Assembly (NCBI RefSeq): GCF_001375535.1 | Contig: NZ_LN831197.1 | Span: 4,180,660 to 4,244,659, forward strand | DNA: 64,000 bases | Source of the DNA: Bacillus niameyensis | GTDB taxonomy: Bacteria; Bacillota; Bacilli; Bacillales; Bacillaceae_C | Direction of reading: 5' to 3' | In this document: positions 34,247 through 42,387 of the stretch, in pieces | Position numbering within the stretch: position 1 is the first letter of the stretch | How the letters are laid out: each line of letters starts with the position of its first letter | Program-made: the position numbers and the translations under genes | Notes under the pieces: generated by a model | What the model saw: the letters and a program-made list of their open reading frames with translations, nothing else | The model's database searches: none | Told to the model about the DNA's origin: nothing

Positions 34247-35515
34247 TTACAAAATCTCCTTCTTTTTGAGTACAAGTAAGAATAGTGCTTGGAATATAAA
34301 AGCAACTAAGAAACTATCTACAGAAGAGATTGTCGTTAATTTAAATAGTTCTAATCCAATCGGTCCTTCCATCGTCAACCAACTAATTAGTGTGCCAAGC
34401 GCCCACGCAATTAGGGGGAGTAATTTGATAGTATAATGATTTTCTTTTGTGAATAACGATATTCCTCCAATATAATAAGATGCGGTATATACACCACCGA
34501 TCGGTGCAATAAACATCGTCATGATTGTTAAGAAATCAATGAAATAATCGTAAATTCCGAAAACGGCAAGTAAAGTTCCGATAGTGCCTGCAATTAATGT
34601 TAGAACGACTTTATTTGTTTTAGAAAAAATCACTGATAAACTTAGTCCTGATGAATAAGCATTGCTTGTGTTTGTTGTCCACTGAGCAAGAATTAACACT
34701 AGAATCCCAGGAACGCCTAATCCAACTGTAATCATAATTGTAGTTAAATCACTTTCATCCATGATTCTAGAAAGGATCATCGCAATCACGATCATAAAAC
34801 TATTACCAAAGAAAAATCCGAAGAATGATGCTAAGACGGCGTCCTTTTTCGTACGTGCCCAACGTGATATATCAGGAGAAATAACCGCACCGACAACAAA
34901 AACACTTATTACGAGCGAGATAGCCATCCCAAGGGAGAAGACATTTTCTACAGGTGCAGATAGCTTACTAGTTCCGAATTTATTTATTGCGAAAATAACG
35001 GATAAAATAACTAAGATTAATAGTAAAGGAACAGACCAAGAACTGAGCTTTTCAATTGCTCGGTAACCAAATACTGCTGTTGTCATCATCAGGACGCCGC
35101 CAATACCTGCTAAAACCGGGATCGGTATATCCCAGCCAGCAACTCCTTTAATCGCTGCAAAGGCATTTTCGGCAAAAAATCCTGTTTGCACACCAAACCA
35201 ACCAAGTAACGAGATTGCTAGGAAAAGAGAAACTAATTTAGCACCAGCTGATCCGAATGTAAATTTAGAAATCATTGAAGTAGATAAACCAGTAACGGCA
35301 CCTACATAAGCACAAAAAGCAGCTAAAACACCTAAAATAGTAGAACCAATAAGGACAGCAATTAATGCATCTTCAAATGCCATCCCTGCACCTAACTCCG
35401 CTCCGAATAACATGGCAGATAAATCAATGCCAACCGCAATCCAAACTAAACTAATTGAAAACCATTTTTTTCTTTCATTCATTGGTACAGCTTCTCTTGC
35501 ATAATCATTTTTCAT
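34247..35515 (-). CDS. NCS1 family cytosine/purine permease-like transporter
   Basis: A 422-aa membrane protein with about twelve hydrophobic segments, related to CodB and other nucleobase-cation symporters (FGAELGAGMAFEDALIAVLIG, VGAVTGLSTSMISKFTFGS, SPDISRWARTKKDAV). It is the likely importer for the substrate of the DUF917/HyuA pair. GGAGGGAT lies 5-6 nt before the ATG, inside the end of the regulator gene. Confidence 0.9.
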   Translation of the reverse strand: MKNDYAREAVPMNERKKWFSISLVWIAVGIDLSAMLFGAELGAGMAFEDALIAVLIGSTILGVLAAFCAYVGAVTGLSTSMISKFTFGSAGAKLVSLFLAISLLGWFGVQTGFFAENAFAAIKGVAGWDIPIPVLAGIGGVLMMTTAVFGYRAIEKLSSWSVPLLLILVILSVIFAINKFGTSKLSAPVENVFSLGMAISLVISVFVVGAVISPDISRWARTKKDAVLASFFGFFFGNSFMIVIAMILSRIMDESDLTTIMITVGLGVPGILVLILAQWTTNTSNAYSSGLSLSVIFSKTNKVVLTLIAGTIGTLLAVFGIYDYFIDFLTIMTMFIAPIGGVYTASYYIGGISLFTKENHYTIKLLPLIAWALGTLISWLTMEGPIGLELFKLTTISSVDSFLVAFIFQALFLLVLKKKEIL

Positions 35516-36092
35516 GTTTTAATCCCTCCAGTAAAATTTTCATGATGTCCAGTGCAAGTTTTATTTGATCACGCAAAGTATTTTTATCATAGAGATTGAT
35601 TTCCCAGAAAAGTCCATCCATTAAAAGAACAGCTTGTTTTGTTAAAACAACAGCTTGTTCTTCTGTTATATGCGGCTGATCTATTTGGGTTATATCTAGC
35701 AAAGATTCAAATAGCCAATCATCAAACCTTGCCATGTGCTCATGTAAGAAATGTTTAATTTCTTGTGGTGGTGAATTAATAAGTGAGATATAAGCATTAG
35801 TTTCATTTTCATGATGAATATGGTATTCAACAGCTCCATTAAATAAATGCTGAAATACATCCAAAAGTGGACGTCCTCGTACTCCGTTCATAATCTTCTG
35901 AATTGTTGTGAAGTGATCTTCCAACAACTGTTCAAAAGCAGCAACAAATAAATCTTCTTTATTTTTGTAAAAAAAATAGATCGAAGCGGGTTTAATTCCT
36001 ACTTCTTTTGCAATCTTTTGCATAGTAGCTCCATGATAATTATGTAGGGAATACTGATTTATCGCAGCTGCTAAAATCTTTTCTTTAGTCAA
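35505..36092 (-). CDS. TetR/AcrR family regulator of the permease-DUF917-hyuA operon
   Basis: A 195-aa TetR protein: TKEKILAAAINQYSLHNYHGATMQKIAKEVGIKPASIYFFYKNKEDLF is covered by the usual HTH at residues 2-50, followed by a helical ligand domain. I choose TTG 36092 because AGGTGGTG lies 6 nt upstream; the in-frame GTG at 36104 overlaps the operator and has no binding site. It overlaps the permease gene by 11 bp and is first in the operon, so it most likely represses its own operon. Confidence 0.87.
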   Translation of the reverse strand: MTKEKILAAAINQYSLHNYHGATMQKIAKEVGIKPASIYFFYKNKEDLFVAAFEQLLEDHFTTIQKIMNGVRGRPLLDVFQHLFNGAVEYHIHHENETNAYISLINSPPQEIKHFLHEHMARFDDWLFESLLDITQIDQPHITEEQAVVLTKQAVLLMDGLFWEINLYDKNTLRDQIKLALDIMKILLEGLKHEK

Positions 36093-36102
36093 AAAATTCA
36101 CC

Positions 36103-36120
36103 ACCTAATGATCGTTAGGT
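36103..36120. promoter_or_regulatory. TetR operator
   Basis: A perfect inverted repeat ACCTAA-TGATCG-TTAGGT directly between the -10 box and the start codon of the TetR gene; binding would block transcription start. Confidence 0.85.
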
Positions 36121-36124
36121 AAAT

Positions 36125-36130
36125 ATTATA
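36125..36130 (-). promoter_or_regulatory. -10 box of the TetR-hyuA operon
   Basis: TATAAT on the minus strand, placing transcription start inside the ACCTAA/TTAGGT operator. Confidence 0.6.
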
Positions 36131-36281
36131 GCAGTTTTTGTCGAATTGCAAGTTATTTTTATTCATAATCTAGTATATTAATAAAAAATAACTCGTTTTT
36201 ACTAAAATTGCGATAATTCATTTGAGTAAATAATAAGAGAAATACTTAAAGAATAGTTTCCAATTAAAAGGAGAAGTTAAA

Positions 36282-36306
36282 GTTTAATGGCAATAAATTA
36301 GGGAAT
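36282..36306 (+). promoter_or_regulatory. Sigma-B type promoter of dps
   Basis: GTTTAA and GGGAAT are separated by 13 bp, matching the sigma-B consensus GTTTAA-N13/14-GGGTAT except for one base. B. subtilis dps is known to belong to the general stress regulon. Confidence 0.8.
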
Positions 36307-36333
36307 ATTTTTAAATAAAGGAGTGATAGAGAG

Positions 36334-36777
36334 ATGGAGAATACACAATTAATTCAAGTAGTGAATAAACAAGTAGCTAACTGGACTGTACTTTATACGA
36401 AATTACATAATCATCATTGGTATGTAAAAGGACCTCATTTTTTCTCGCTCCACGTGAAATTTGAAGAGTTATACGATGAGGCTGCAACATATTTAGATGA
36501 TTTGGCGGAACGGCTGTTGGCAATTGGAGGAAAACCAGTAGCAACATTGAAACAGGCATTAGAATTGTCAAGCATTGGCGAAGTGGAGGAAAGCTTGGAT
36601 GCGAATGGTATGGTTCAATCGATTGTAGATGATTTTACCATTTTGATTGATGAACTAAGAGAGGGAATTGAGATAGCTTCTTCCAACCAAGATGAACCAA
36701 CAACAGATATGTTTATTGGGATCCAAACAAATTTGGAAAAGCATAATTGGATGCTGAAAGCTTTTTTAGGACAATAG
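36334..36777 (+). CDS. dps: Dps family DNA-protecting ferritin-like protein
   Basis: A 147-aa ferritin-fold protein that forms dodecamers, oxidises and stores iron and shields DNA under stress. The dinuclear iron site residues lie in LHNHHWYVKGPHFFSLH and FEELYDEAATYLDDLAERLLAIGG, near residues 24-65. AGGAG lies 10 nt before ATG. It sits behind a sigma-B-like promoter, and its neighbour order (dps then ytkD) matches B. subtilis. Confidence 0.95.
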   Translation: MENTQLIQVVNKQVANWTVLYTKLHNHHWYVKGPHFFSLHVKFEELYDEAATYLDDLAERLLAIGGKPVATLKQALELSSIGEVEESLDANGMVQSIVDDFTILIDELREGIEIASSNQDEPTTDMFIGIQTNLEKHNWMLKAFLGQ

Positions 36778-36820
36778 AATAAATTTAATTGGTGGGCGGC
36801 AAAATAATGGAAAGCATTCG

Positions 36821-37021
36821 AAAAGCGCAAGCGCCCGCTTAGCGACGTACAAACTTTTATCATAAGGATGAACGGCTAAAGGCGCGCCGTCCTGGCGCAA
36901 CGCCGTTCTGACCAACGTCCTGTTGGCCCGATATAAAGGAAACACGGCGAGGCACGAGCCGATGTTGACTTATCGTAGGAAGAAGCTGAAAGTTTGCTAG
37001 TCGCTGGGCGCTGGAGCTAGA
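36821..37021. repeat. Structured intergenic repeat element, about 200 bp
   Basis: The ends are complementary: AGCGCAAGCGCC...AGCGAC at 36824 pairs with GTCGCT..GGCGCTGGAGCT at 37000-37019. Inside are further inverted segments (GGCGCGCC, and CCAAC.../GTTGG near 36914-36927). GC content is higher than the flanks. It resembles dispersed palindromic intergenic repeats seen in many Bacillaceae genomes. A shortened relative lies at 39545-39625. Confidence 0.8.
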
Positions 37022-37078
37022 CCAAGCACTAGCCAAATTTTATACTTTCTTATCTAATGTAAAAGGGAGGCCATTATT

Positions 37079-37408
37079 TTGGATTCGGAAAAGCAGACCT
37101 ATTATATTTCCATTGGGGCAGGAGAAATTTTTTCCACTCCCAGCGCATCACCTTGGCAGTTTAAAATCAGTGCAACCGATAAAGAAATCCAACAACTAAG
37201 ACAGATTTTTAATGCCAATTATGATAATAGCATTGCTGATTTTGCCCGCGCACATATACCCGTTATGGAATATCACAATGATCCAACTAATGATCGGTAT
37301 GATCAAAACTTAATAAGGATCTACGAGATGATCTATCAACTTGGTGATCAAGAAGCGAAAGATCATATTGACAGTATCGGAATTTTGGAGGACTTTACAA
37401 GTAAATAA
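37079..37408 (+). CDS. Conserved Bacillaceae protein of unknown function
   Basis: A 109-aa soluble protein: YYISIGAGEIF, then SPWQFKISATDKEIQQLRQIF and ADFARAHIPVMEYHNDP, and a helical end YEMIYQLGDQEAKDHIDSIG. Similar proteins in Bacillus are often labelled hydrolase without evidence, and I see no catalytic motif. The start is TTG 37079 with GGGAGG 10 nt upstream. Confidence 0.75.
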   Translation: MDSEKQTYYISIGAGEIFSTPSASPWQFKISATDKEIQQLRQIFNANYDNSIADFARAHIPVMEYHNDPTNDRYDQNLIRIYEMIYQLGDQEAKDHIDSIGILEDFTSK

Positions 37409-37474
37409 AACGCATATGTTCACTCCTTTTTTCCTGATTGTCGTATAGTATGGAAAGAGGGAGTGAACTTTTTT

Positions 37475-37939
37475 ATGTACGAATTCATCGATGCTAATGG
37501 AAAACCACTTGCACTGATATTTAAAAAGGATGCTTTTTTTATAAAAGCCCGTCATGTCCTTGTTATTTGTCGTTTTCAAGGAAAGTGGCTTTTAACAGAT
37601 CATAAATTACGTGGACTTGAATTTCCGGGTGGGAAAGTAGAGTTGAATGAAAAGATAGAGGACGCGGCTAGAAGAGAGGTTTATGAAGAAACAGGAGGAA
37701 TCGTCCAGACGCTTGATTATCTTGGTGAGTATTGTGTAGATAATCAGTTTGTAAAGGCGCTTATGCTAGCTGAAGTTGGCCAGCTAGAAGAGCTTCCTGA
37801 TTATATGGAAACGAATGGACCAGTATTAAAAGCAGGCAACCTCTTGGAAGAGTTAGATCGCCCAGAGTATAGTTTTATTATGAAAGACCAAGTCGTACCA
37901 ATGGCTCTTAGAAAAATATTAGATGAGACTGCCTCATAG
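37475..37939 (+). CDS. ytkD: Nudix hydrolase YtkD
   Basis: A 154-aa Nudix enzyme, similar to B. subtilis YtkD, which hydrolyses oxidised and normal nucleoside triphosphates. The Nudix box is complete: GGKVELNEKIEDAARREVYE followed by ETGG. FEFPGGK-type context and the C-terminal SFIMKDQVVPMALRKIL match YtkD. ATG 37475 is chosen over GTG 37463 because GAGGGAGTG lies 10 nt before it. Confidence 0.9.
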   Translation: MYEFIDANGKPLALIFKKDAFFIKARHVLVICRFQGKWLLTDHKLRGLEFPGGKVELNEKIEDAARREVYEETGGIVQTLDYLGEYCVDNQFVKALMLAEVGQLEELPDYMETNGPVLKAGNLLEELDRPEYSFIMKDQVVPMALRKILDETAS

Positions 37940-37948
37940 AGACAGTCT
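37926..37948. terminator. Hairpin between convergent ytkD and ytlD
   Basis: AGACTG pairs with CAGTCT across an 11-nt loop that itself contains CTC/GAG; it overlaps the ytkD stop and may serve both genes. T tracts are weak on both sides. Confidence 0.5.
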
Positions 37949-38757
37949 TACCCAAGATTTTTAATTAATATTCTCTCTAACCATTCCACACCTTTATACA
38001 TAATAGTTGCAAAAATAGCAATGAGTAAAAGCGACAGCATGACGAGTGAAAAGTTGAATACTTGGAAACCATAAATGATCATATAGCCTAGTCCCTTGGC
38101 TGATACAAGATATTCTCCAACAATAACTCCGACCCAAGAAAGTCCAACATTTACTTTTAATGTGGATATAATTGTAGGGAAAGAGGCTGGCAAAATAGCT
38201 TCTTGAAAAGTTTGTTTTCTTGTGGCGCCAAAGGTACGAAGAACTTTAATGTAGTTTCCATCCACTTCTCGAAAGGAAGTATAGATGACGATTGTGGTAA
38301 TAATAACAGAAACGAGAGTCCCCATCGCGATGATCGAAGTAAAACCAGGACCAAACGCAACAATTAGGATTGGACCGAGTGCAACCTTTGGCATGGCATT
38401 TGCCACTACTAGATATGGATCTAATATTTTTGAAAAGAAGGGCGACCACCAGAGAATGGCTGCTAATAAAGTTCCGAGTGCTGTTCCTAAAATAAAGCCG
38501 AGGACAGTTTCAAATACAGTTACTCCAACATGAGTAAACAGGGAAGAATCGGCGAATTTTTCAACAAATAACGAGCCGACCTTTGAAGGAGAACTGAAGA
38601 TGAGTGGATCGATCCAGTGCATACGACTGGCAATCTCCCAAAAGGAAAAAAACACGATGAAAATTAAGATTTGATAAAATCGAACCCATTTCTTTTCAGT
38701 TGCTAATTTCTGTTTATACTGATTGTGAAGGAGATTAGGATCAAGTGTCTTTTTCAA
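37948..38757 (-). CDS. ytlD: ABC transporter permease YtlD
   Basis: A 269-aa inner-membrane permease of the nitrate/sulfonate/taurine group with about six helices and the EAA loop ([27 protein letters not shown]). TTG 38757 is chosen because AAGGAG lies 10 nt upstream; it overlaps the ATPase gene by 17 bp. The longer frame to 38847 would lie mostly inside that gene. Confidence 0.86.
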   Translation of the reverse strand: MKKTLDPNLLHNQYKQKLATEKKWVRFYQILIFIVFFSFWEIASRMHWIDPLIFSSPSKVGSLFVEKFADSSLFTHVGVTVFETVLGFILGTALGTLLAAILWWSPFFSKILDPYLVVANAMPKVALGPILIVAFGPGFTSIIAMGTLVSVIITTIVIYTSFREVDGNYIKVLRTFGATRKQTFQEAILPASFPTIISTLKVNVGLSWVGVIVGEYLVSAKGLGYMIIYGFQVFNFSLVMLSLLLIAIFATIMYKGVEWLERILIKNLG

Positions 38758-39514
38758 GGGATTCCAGCTCCTTCCAAATAGTTTGAAAGATTTGATTATA
38801 AGATTCTTTGCTGCGAACATCGAACGGTGTAAGGTTACGTAATTCATCTGGCACCTTAAATTCTTGTATTATTCTTCCCGGCCTTTGAGAAAAAAGGAAG
38901 ATCCGATCACTCATAGAAATAGCTTCTCCGATATCATGTGTTACAAGGACAGCTGTTTTTCCATAGGCTTTCAAGATGTCAAAGACGAGATCTTCTAGTT
39001 TTAGCTTTGTTTGATAGTCAAGTGCGGAAAATGGTTCATCCAAAAGAAGTAATTTGGGATTGACGGCCATCGTTCTAGCGAGAGCTACGCGTTGTCGCAT
39101 TCCACCGGACAGTTGTTGAGGATTTTGTTTCTCCACATTTTCCAATCCAATTTGTTTAAGGAAATCTAAAGCCGTTATTTTCGTTTCCTCACTTAACCGG
39201 CCATTTAGTTTTAATCCAAGTAAAATATTGTCTTCAATAGTTTTCCACGGAAATAGATAATCTTGTTGAAGCATATATCCGATAAAATTTGAGTTATCTT
39301 CAGGTGTTTGCTGATCAATAATGACTTGACCAGTAGTTGGTGTGATTAACCCTGCTAGAATGGATAGCATAGTTGTCTTTCCGCAGCCACTTGGTCCAAG
39401 GAAGGAGATAAATTCTCCCTCCTCAATGGTGAATGAAACGTCTTCCAGTGCTTCTGTAGCAGTTGTGGGAGTGAAATAGTAGTGGCCGACTCCTTTTGCT
39501 TCAATAAAACTCAT
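38741..39514 (-). CDS. ytlC: ABC transporter ATP-binding protein YtlC
   Basis: A 257-aa ATPase: Walker [10 protein letters not shown] near residue 39, Q-loop region [10 protein letters not shown], signature [13 protein letters not shown], Walker [13 protein letters not shown] and the switch histidine in [10 protein letters not shown]. It energises the YtlD permease and YtlA binding protein. GGAGG lies before the ATG. Confidence 0.93.
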   Translation of the reverse strand: MSFIEAKGVGHYYFTPTTATEALEDVSFTIEEGEFISFLGPSGCGKTTMLSILAGLITPTTGQVIIDQQTPEDNSNFIGYMLQQDYLFPWKTIEDNILLGLKLNGRLSEETKITALDFLKQIGLENVEKQNPQQLSGGMRQRVALARTMAVNPKLLLLDEPFSALDYQTKLKLEDLVFDILKAYGKTAVLVTHDIGEAISMSDRIFLFSQRPGRIIQEFKVPDELRNLTPFDVRSKESYNQIFQTIWKELESLEKDT

Positions 39515-39544
39515 GATTTCGGCCTCCTTTATTTAGATTTAATT

Positions 39545-39625
39545 CTTCTAGTTTTAGTGTCCAGCCTACGATGAGTCAACATTGGTTCACTTATCACGTT
39601 TAGAGTTTGTACGTCGTTCAACTTT
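39545..39625. repeat. Degenerate copy of the 36.8-kb repeat
   Basis: On the minus strand it reads GACGTACAAAC and then ATGTTGACTCATCGTAGG, matching GACGTACAAAC and ATGTTGACTTATCGTAGG of the 36821-37021 element. The middle part and the GC-rich ends are missing. It lies between ytlA and ytlC. Confidence 0.6.
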
Positions 39626-39635
39626 GGCCTTCCAC

Positions 39636-40637
39636 TTATTCATTCATTACATTTTCGACAATCGATGTATTAACGAGATCTTCATAATCGGATTTTTCGG
39701 GAAGTTCTCCGGCTTCATCCATAATGGCTTGCAAGTTTTCCCAGCCTTCTTTTGATAAACGCATATCTTTAGCAAAGGAGCCTTGACTCTTATAACGATC
39801 TACAACTACTTCGATTGTTTCGAGATCAGAGTCTTCAAAGAATGGTTCTACTACTTTAGCTATTTCGGCTGCACTATTTTCTTCCACCCATAGTTGAGCT
39901 TTATAGAGGGCGCGAACAAATTTTTCAACAATTTCTGGGTTCGTATCCATGTAACTTTTTTTGGCCATAAAAGTGGTATAAGGAACGTGGCCTGATTCTT
40001 CGCCAAAGGAAGCCACAATATATCCTTTTCCTTCTTTTTCAAAGACAGATGCAGTTGGTTCGAAAAGTTGAACAAAGTCACCTGTTCCGGAGGCGAAAGC
40101 ATTAGGAATATTACCAAAATCAATGTTTTGAATTAATTCCAGGTCAGAATGAGGATCGATCCCATGTTGTTTTAAGACATATTCGCCCACCATTTGTGGC
40201 ATTCCACCTTTTCGTTGACCTAAAAATGTGGAATCTTTAAGCATCCCCCAATCGAAGCTATCGATCTTTTCACGAGAAACGAGGAATGTGCCGTCAGTAG
40301 CGGTTAATTGCGCAAAATTAATTACAGGATCTGTTGCTCCTTGGGCATACACATAAATGGAAGTTTCAGAACCGACAAGCGCAATATCTGCGCCATCCGA
40401 CAACAGAGTGGTCATAGTTTTATCTCCACCCCATGTTGTTGTTAGTTCGACATCCAATCCCTCATCTTCAAAAAAGCCTTTTTCCAGTGCAACATACTGG
40501 GGTGTATAAAATATCGAGCGGGTGACTTCTGCCAATTTTACCTTCTCTAGGCTGTCTTTTTTCGTACAAGCTGTCATCCCGATCAGGGTGATTAAAGACA
40601 CCATGACGAAAATTGCGATTTTTAGTTGTGTCTTCAT
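39636..40637 (-). CDS. ytlA: ABC transporter substrate-binding lipoprotein YtlA
   Basis: A 333-aa binding protein of the SsuA/THI5-like (NMT1) group. The lipobox is LIGMTACTKK. VKLAEVTRSIFYTPQYVALEKGFF is the usual first lobe of these proteins, which bind sulfonates, pyrimidine precursors or similar small molecules. The ligand of the B. subtilis YtlACD system is not established to my knowledge. It is first in its operon. Confidence 0.88.
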   Translation of the reverse strand: MKTQLKIAIFVMVSLITLIGMTACTKKDSLEKVKLAEVTRSIFYTPQYVALEKGFFEDEGLDVELTTTWGGDKTMTTLLSDGADIALVGSETSIYVYAQGATDPVINFAQLTATDGTFLVSREKIDSFDWGMLKDSTFLGQRKGGMPQMVGEYVLKQHGIDPHSDLELIQNIDFGNIPNAFASGTGDFVQLFEPTASVFEKEGKGYIVASFGEESGHVPYTTFMAKKSYMDTNPEIVEKFVRALYKAQLWVEENSAAEIAKVVEPFFEDSDLETIEVVVDRYKSQGSFAKDMRLSKEGWENLQAIMDEAGELPEKSDYEDLVNTSIVENVMNE

Positions 40638-40745
40638 CTGTTTTCCTCCTCGTTACGTCTATTGAAGCTAAGATATAATATGAAAAAGGAAAAATTGTGT
40701 GATAGCCTATAAGCATCTTAAAATTCTTTAAAGGAGAAAATTTGT

Positions 40746-41537
40746 ATGAGTGATTCGAATGTAATCGTTGAACAGCTAGCCTTTCCTTCTCCAAATCCTC
40801 ATGTGAAATTGTCCTTAATTACATATTTATCAAGGGGACTGAAAGTAAAGGGTATGCTGGCCGAACCAATTGAAGATGGAAAGTATGATGGGTTTCTCTA
40901 TTTACGCGGTGGGATTAAAGGAGTTGGCATGGTGCGGCCGGCGCGGATCGCTCAATTTGCCTCAGAAGGTTTTGTCGTATTCGCACCTTTTTACCGGGGC
41001 AATTGGGGCGGAGAAGGAAATGAAGACTTTGCCGGAACGGATCGCCATGATGCCTTCGCTGGATTCAAAATTTTGAAGAGTTTATCTTCTGTTAATCCCG
41101 AACGGATTCACATTTTTGGATTTTCACGAGGAGGTGTTATGGCACTTTTAACTGGAATTGAATATCCGGAGGCTGCTTCTGTTGTAACATGGGGCGGCGT
41201 CTCTGATGTAGCCCTTACTTATGAGGAGCGGGAAGATTTAAGAAGAATGATGAAGCGAGTAATTGGCGGATCGCCTAACACTGCTACCGAACAATATGAT
41301 GCCCGTAACCCGCTAACCGATCTGGGAAAATTGGATGCACCTATCCTCATTATTCACGGCGAACAGGATCATAATGTCTCCATCGAACACGCAAAGAAAC
41401 TCGAGGGGAAACTCAGCGAACTAGGAAGAAAATTTGATACCTGGTATTTTCATGATTTTACCCACTACTTCCCGCCTGCAACGAATCGGAAAGTTGTTAA
41501 GGACTTATGCCAGTGGATGAAAAAACAAAAACGTTAG
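40746..41537 (+). CDS. ytmA: Alpha/beta hydrolase YtmA (prolyl-oligopeptidase-like)
   Basis: A 263-aa S9-type hydrolase. The nucleophile motif is FGFSRGG near residue 124, the aspartate is in HGEQDHNV and the histidine in FHDFTHYF near 240. It resembles B. subtilis YtmA in size and neighbourhood. The natural substrate is unknown. Start ATG 40746 follows AAAGGAG. Confidence 0.88.
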   Translation: MSDSNVIVEQLAFPSPNPHVKLSLITYLSRGLKVKGMLAEPIEDGKYDGFLYLRGGIKGVGMVRPARIAQFASEGFVVFAPFYRGNWGGEGNEDFAGTDRHDAFAGFKILKSLSSVNPERIHIFGFSRGGVMALLTGIEYPEAASVVTWGGVSDVALTYEEREDLRRMMKRVIGGSPNTATEQYDARNPLTDLGKLDAPILIIHGEQDHNVSIEHAKKLEGKLSELGRKFDTWYFHDFTHYFPPATNRKVVKDLCQWMKKQKR

Positions 41538-41587
41538 ATAATAGAAGTAATTAAAGAGAAAAAATTGTTAATGTTCCCGAGTGACTG

Positions 41588-41790
41588 GTGGAAACGGTCG
41601 AATGGTCGAATAGCGGAGTTGTATTCGCCTGTTCGTGGTTAGTAAAAGCTCGAACGGTGGAATAGCCGGGCTCTATTCGCCCGTTCATGGTTGGAAAAAG
41701 CGCAACCGGTCGAATACCCGCTTCTATTCAACCTTCCAACAATTAAAAAGACGTGAACCGTCGTATAGAAAAATACTTGTTCCAAATCAA
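41588..41790. repeat. Degenerate array of four 52-bp hairpin units
   Basis: The anchor GGTSGAATA (GTCGTATAG in the last) recurs at 41604, 41656, 41708 and 41759. The second unit shows the plan best: GAACGG-TG-GAATAG against CTATTC-GC-CCGTTC around a 7-nt loop, that is, a 12-bp stem with a symmetric 2x2 internal loop. The third keeps GG-TC-GAATA/TATTC-AA-CC. Linkers contain GGTTGGAAAAAG. Period and hairpin plan are shared with the arrays at 12.1 and 56.6 kb. Confidence 0.88.
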
Positions 41791-41833
41791 TGATAAATTG
41801 TACAAAAAAGTTTAAAAACGGGGGGAGTTCAAT

Positions 41834-42076
41834 ATGGGGATGCCATTAGAATTAAATACGATGATTGTAACAAAAGGAAAGGAGAAAAGATTGGAGGAAA
41901 ACCTGTTCCAATTAGTGAAAGATGGATATCGGTTATACCCGCTCGATATTCCTTTAGATGTGAAACAGACGATTGACAGTGATCATCGTGCAACGGCAGT
42001 TATTAAAAAAGTGGAGTGGGAAAATGGGCAAACTATTGTTACTTACGAATTAAGGGCATTACATTCAAGTAATTAA
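41834..42076 (+). CDS. ytmB: DUF2584 protein YtmB
   Basis: An 80-aa basic protein equal in length to B. subtilis YtmB (DUF2584). MPLELNTMIVTKGKE, GYRLYPLDIPLDV and TVTYELRAL-like end segments are the family pattern. It is short and without catalytic motifs; function unknown. GGGGGAG lies 8 nt before ATG. Confidence 0.85.
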   Translation: MGMPLELNTMIVTKGKEKRLEENLFQLVKDGYRLYPLDIPLDVKQTIDSDHRATAVIKKVEWENGQTIVTYELRALHSSN

Positions 42077-42088
42077 GAGTTGTTCTAC

Positions 42089-42117
42089 TTGACCAAATTC
42101 CTATTTTGCGTTATGAT
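42089..42117 (+). promoter_or_regulatory. Promoter of the SAM riboswitch-metK unit
   Basis: TTGACC and TATGAT separated by exactly 17 bp form a good sigma-A promoter, with the start expected near 42124, ten bases before the aptamer. Confidence 0.82.
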
Positions 42118-42133
42118 TTTCAATTGAACGGAT

Positions 42134-42242
42134 ACTCTTATCCTGAGCTGGTGGAGGGAACAGGCCCTGTGAAACCCGGCAACCTACTGATTTTCAGAAA
42201 GGTGCTAACCTGGTGCAAGGTTAAGCCTTGGACGATAAGAGT
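42134..42242 (+). ncRNA. SAM-I riboswitch (S-box) aptamer
   Basis: P1 is ACTCTTATC with GATAAGAGT. Between lie the S-box hallmarks GAGCTGGTGGAGGGA, GGCCCTGTGAAACCCGGCAACC and AAGGTGCTAA. High SAM should stabilise this fold and allow the downstream terminator to form, lowering metK expression. Confidence 0.97.
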
Positions 42243-42264
42243 GAAAGGCTCGGACGATTAAACC

Positions 42265-42310
42265 AAAAACCTTTCCTCAAGTGATGAATAATAGGAAAGG
42301 TTTTTTATTT
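42265..42310 (+). terminator. SAM-controlled terminator of metK leader
   Basis: AAAAACCTTTCCT pairs with AGGAAAGGTTTTT across a 15-nt loop, followed by a T tract. Confidence 0.93.
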
Positions 42311-42387
42311 TTTCGGAAATTTTTTTGACCCTTTCAAAGTAGGAATTGAGTACCGTCAAGATTATCATTCATGAAGGAGGAACATAG

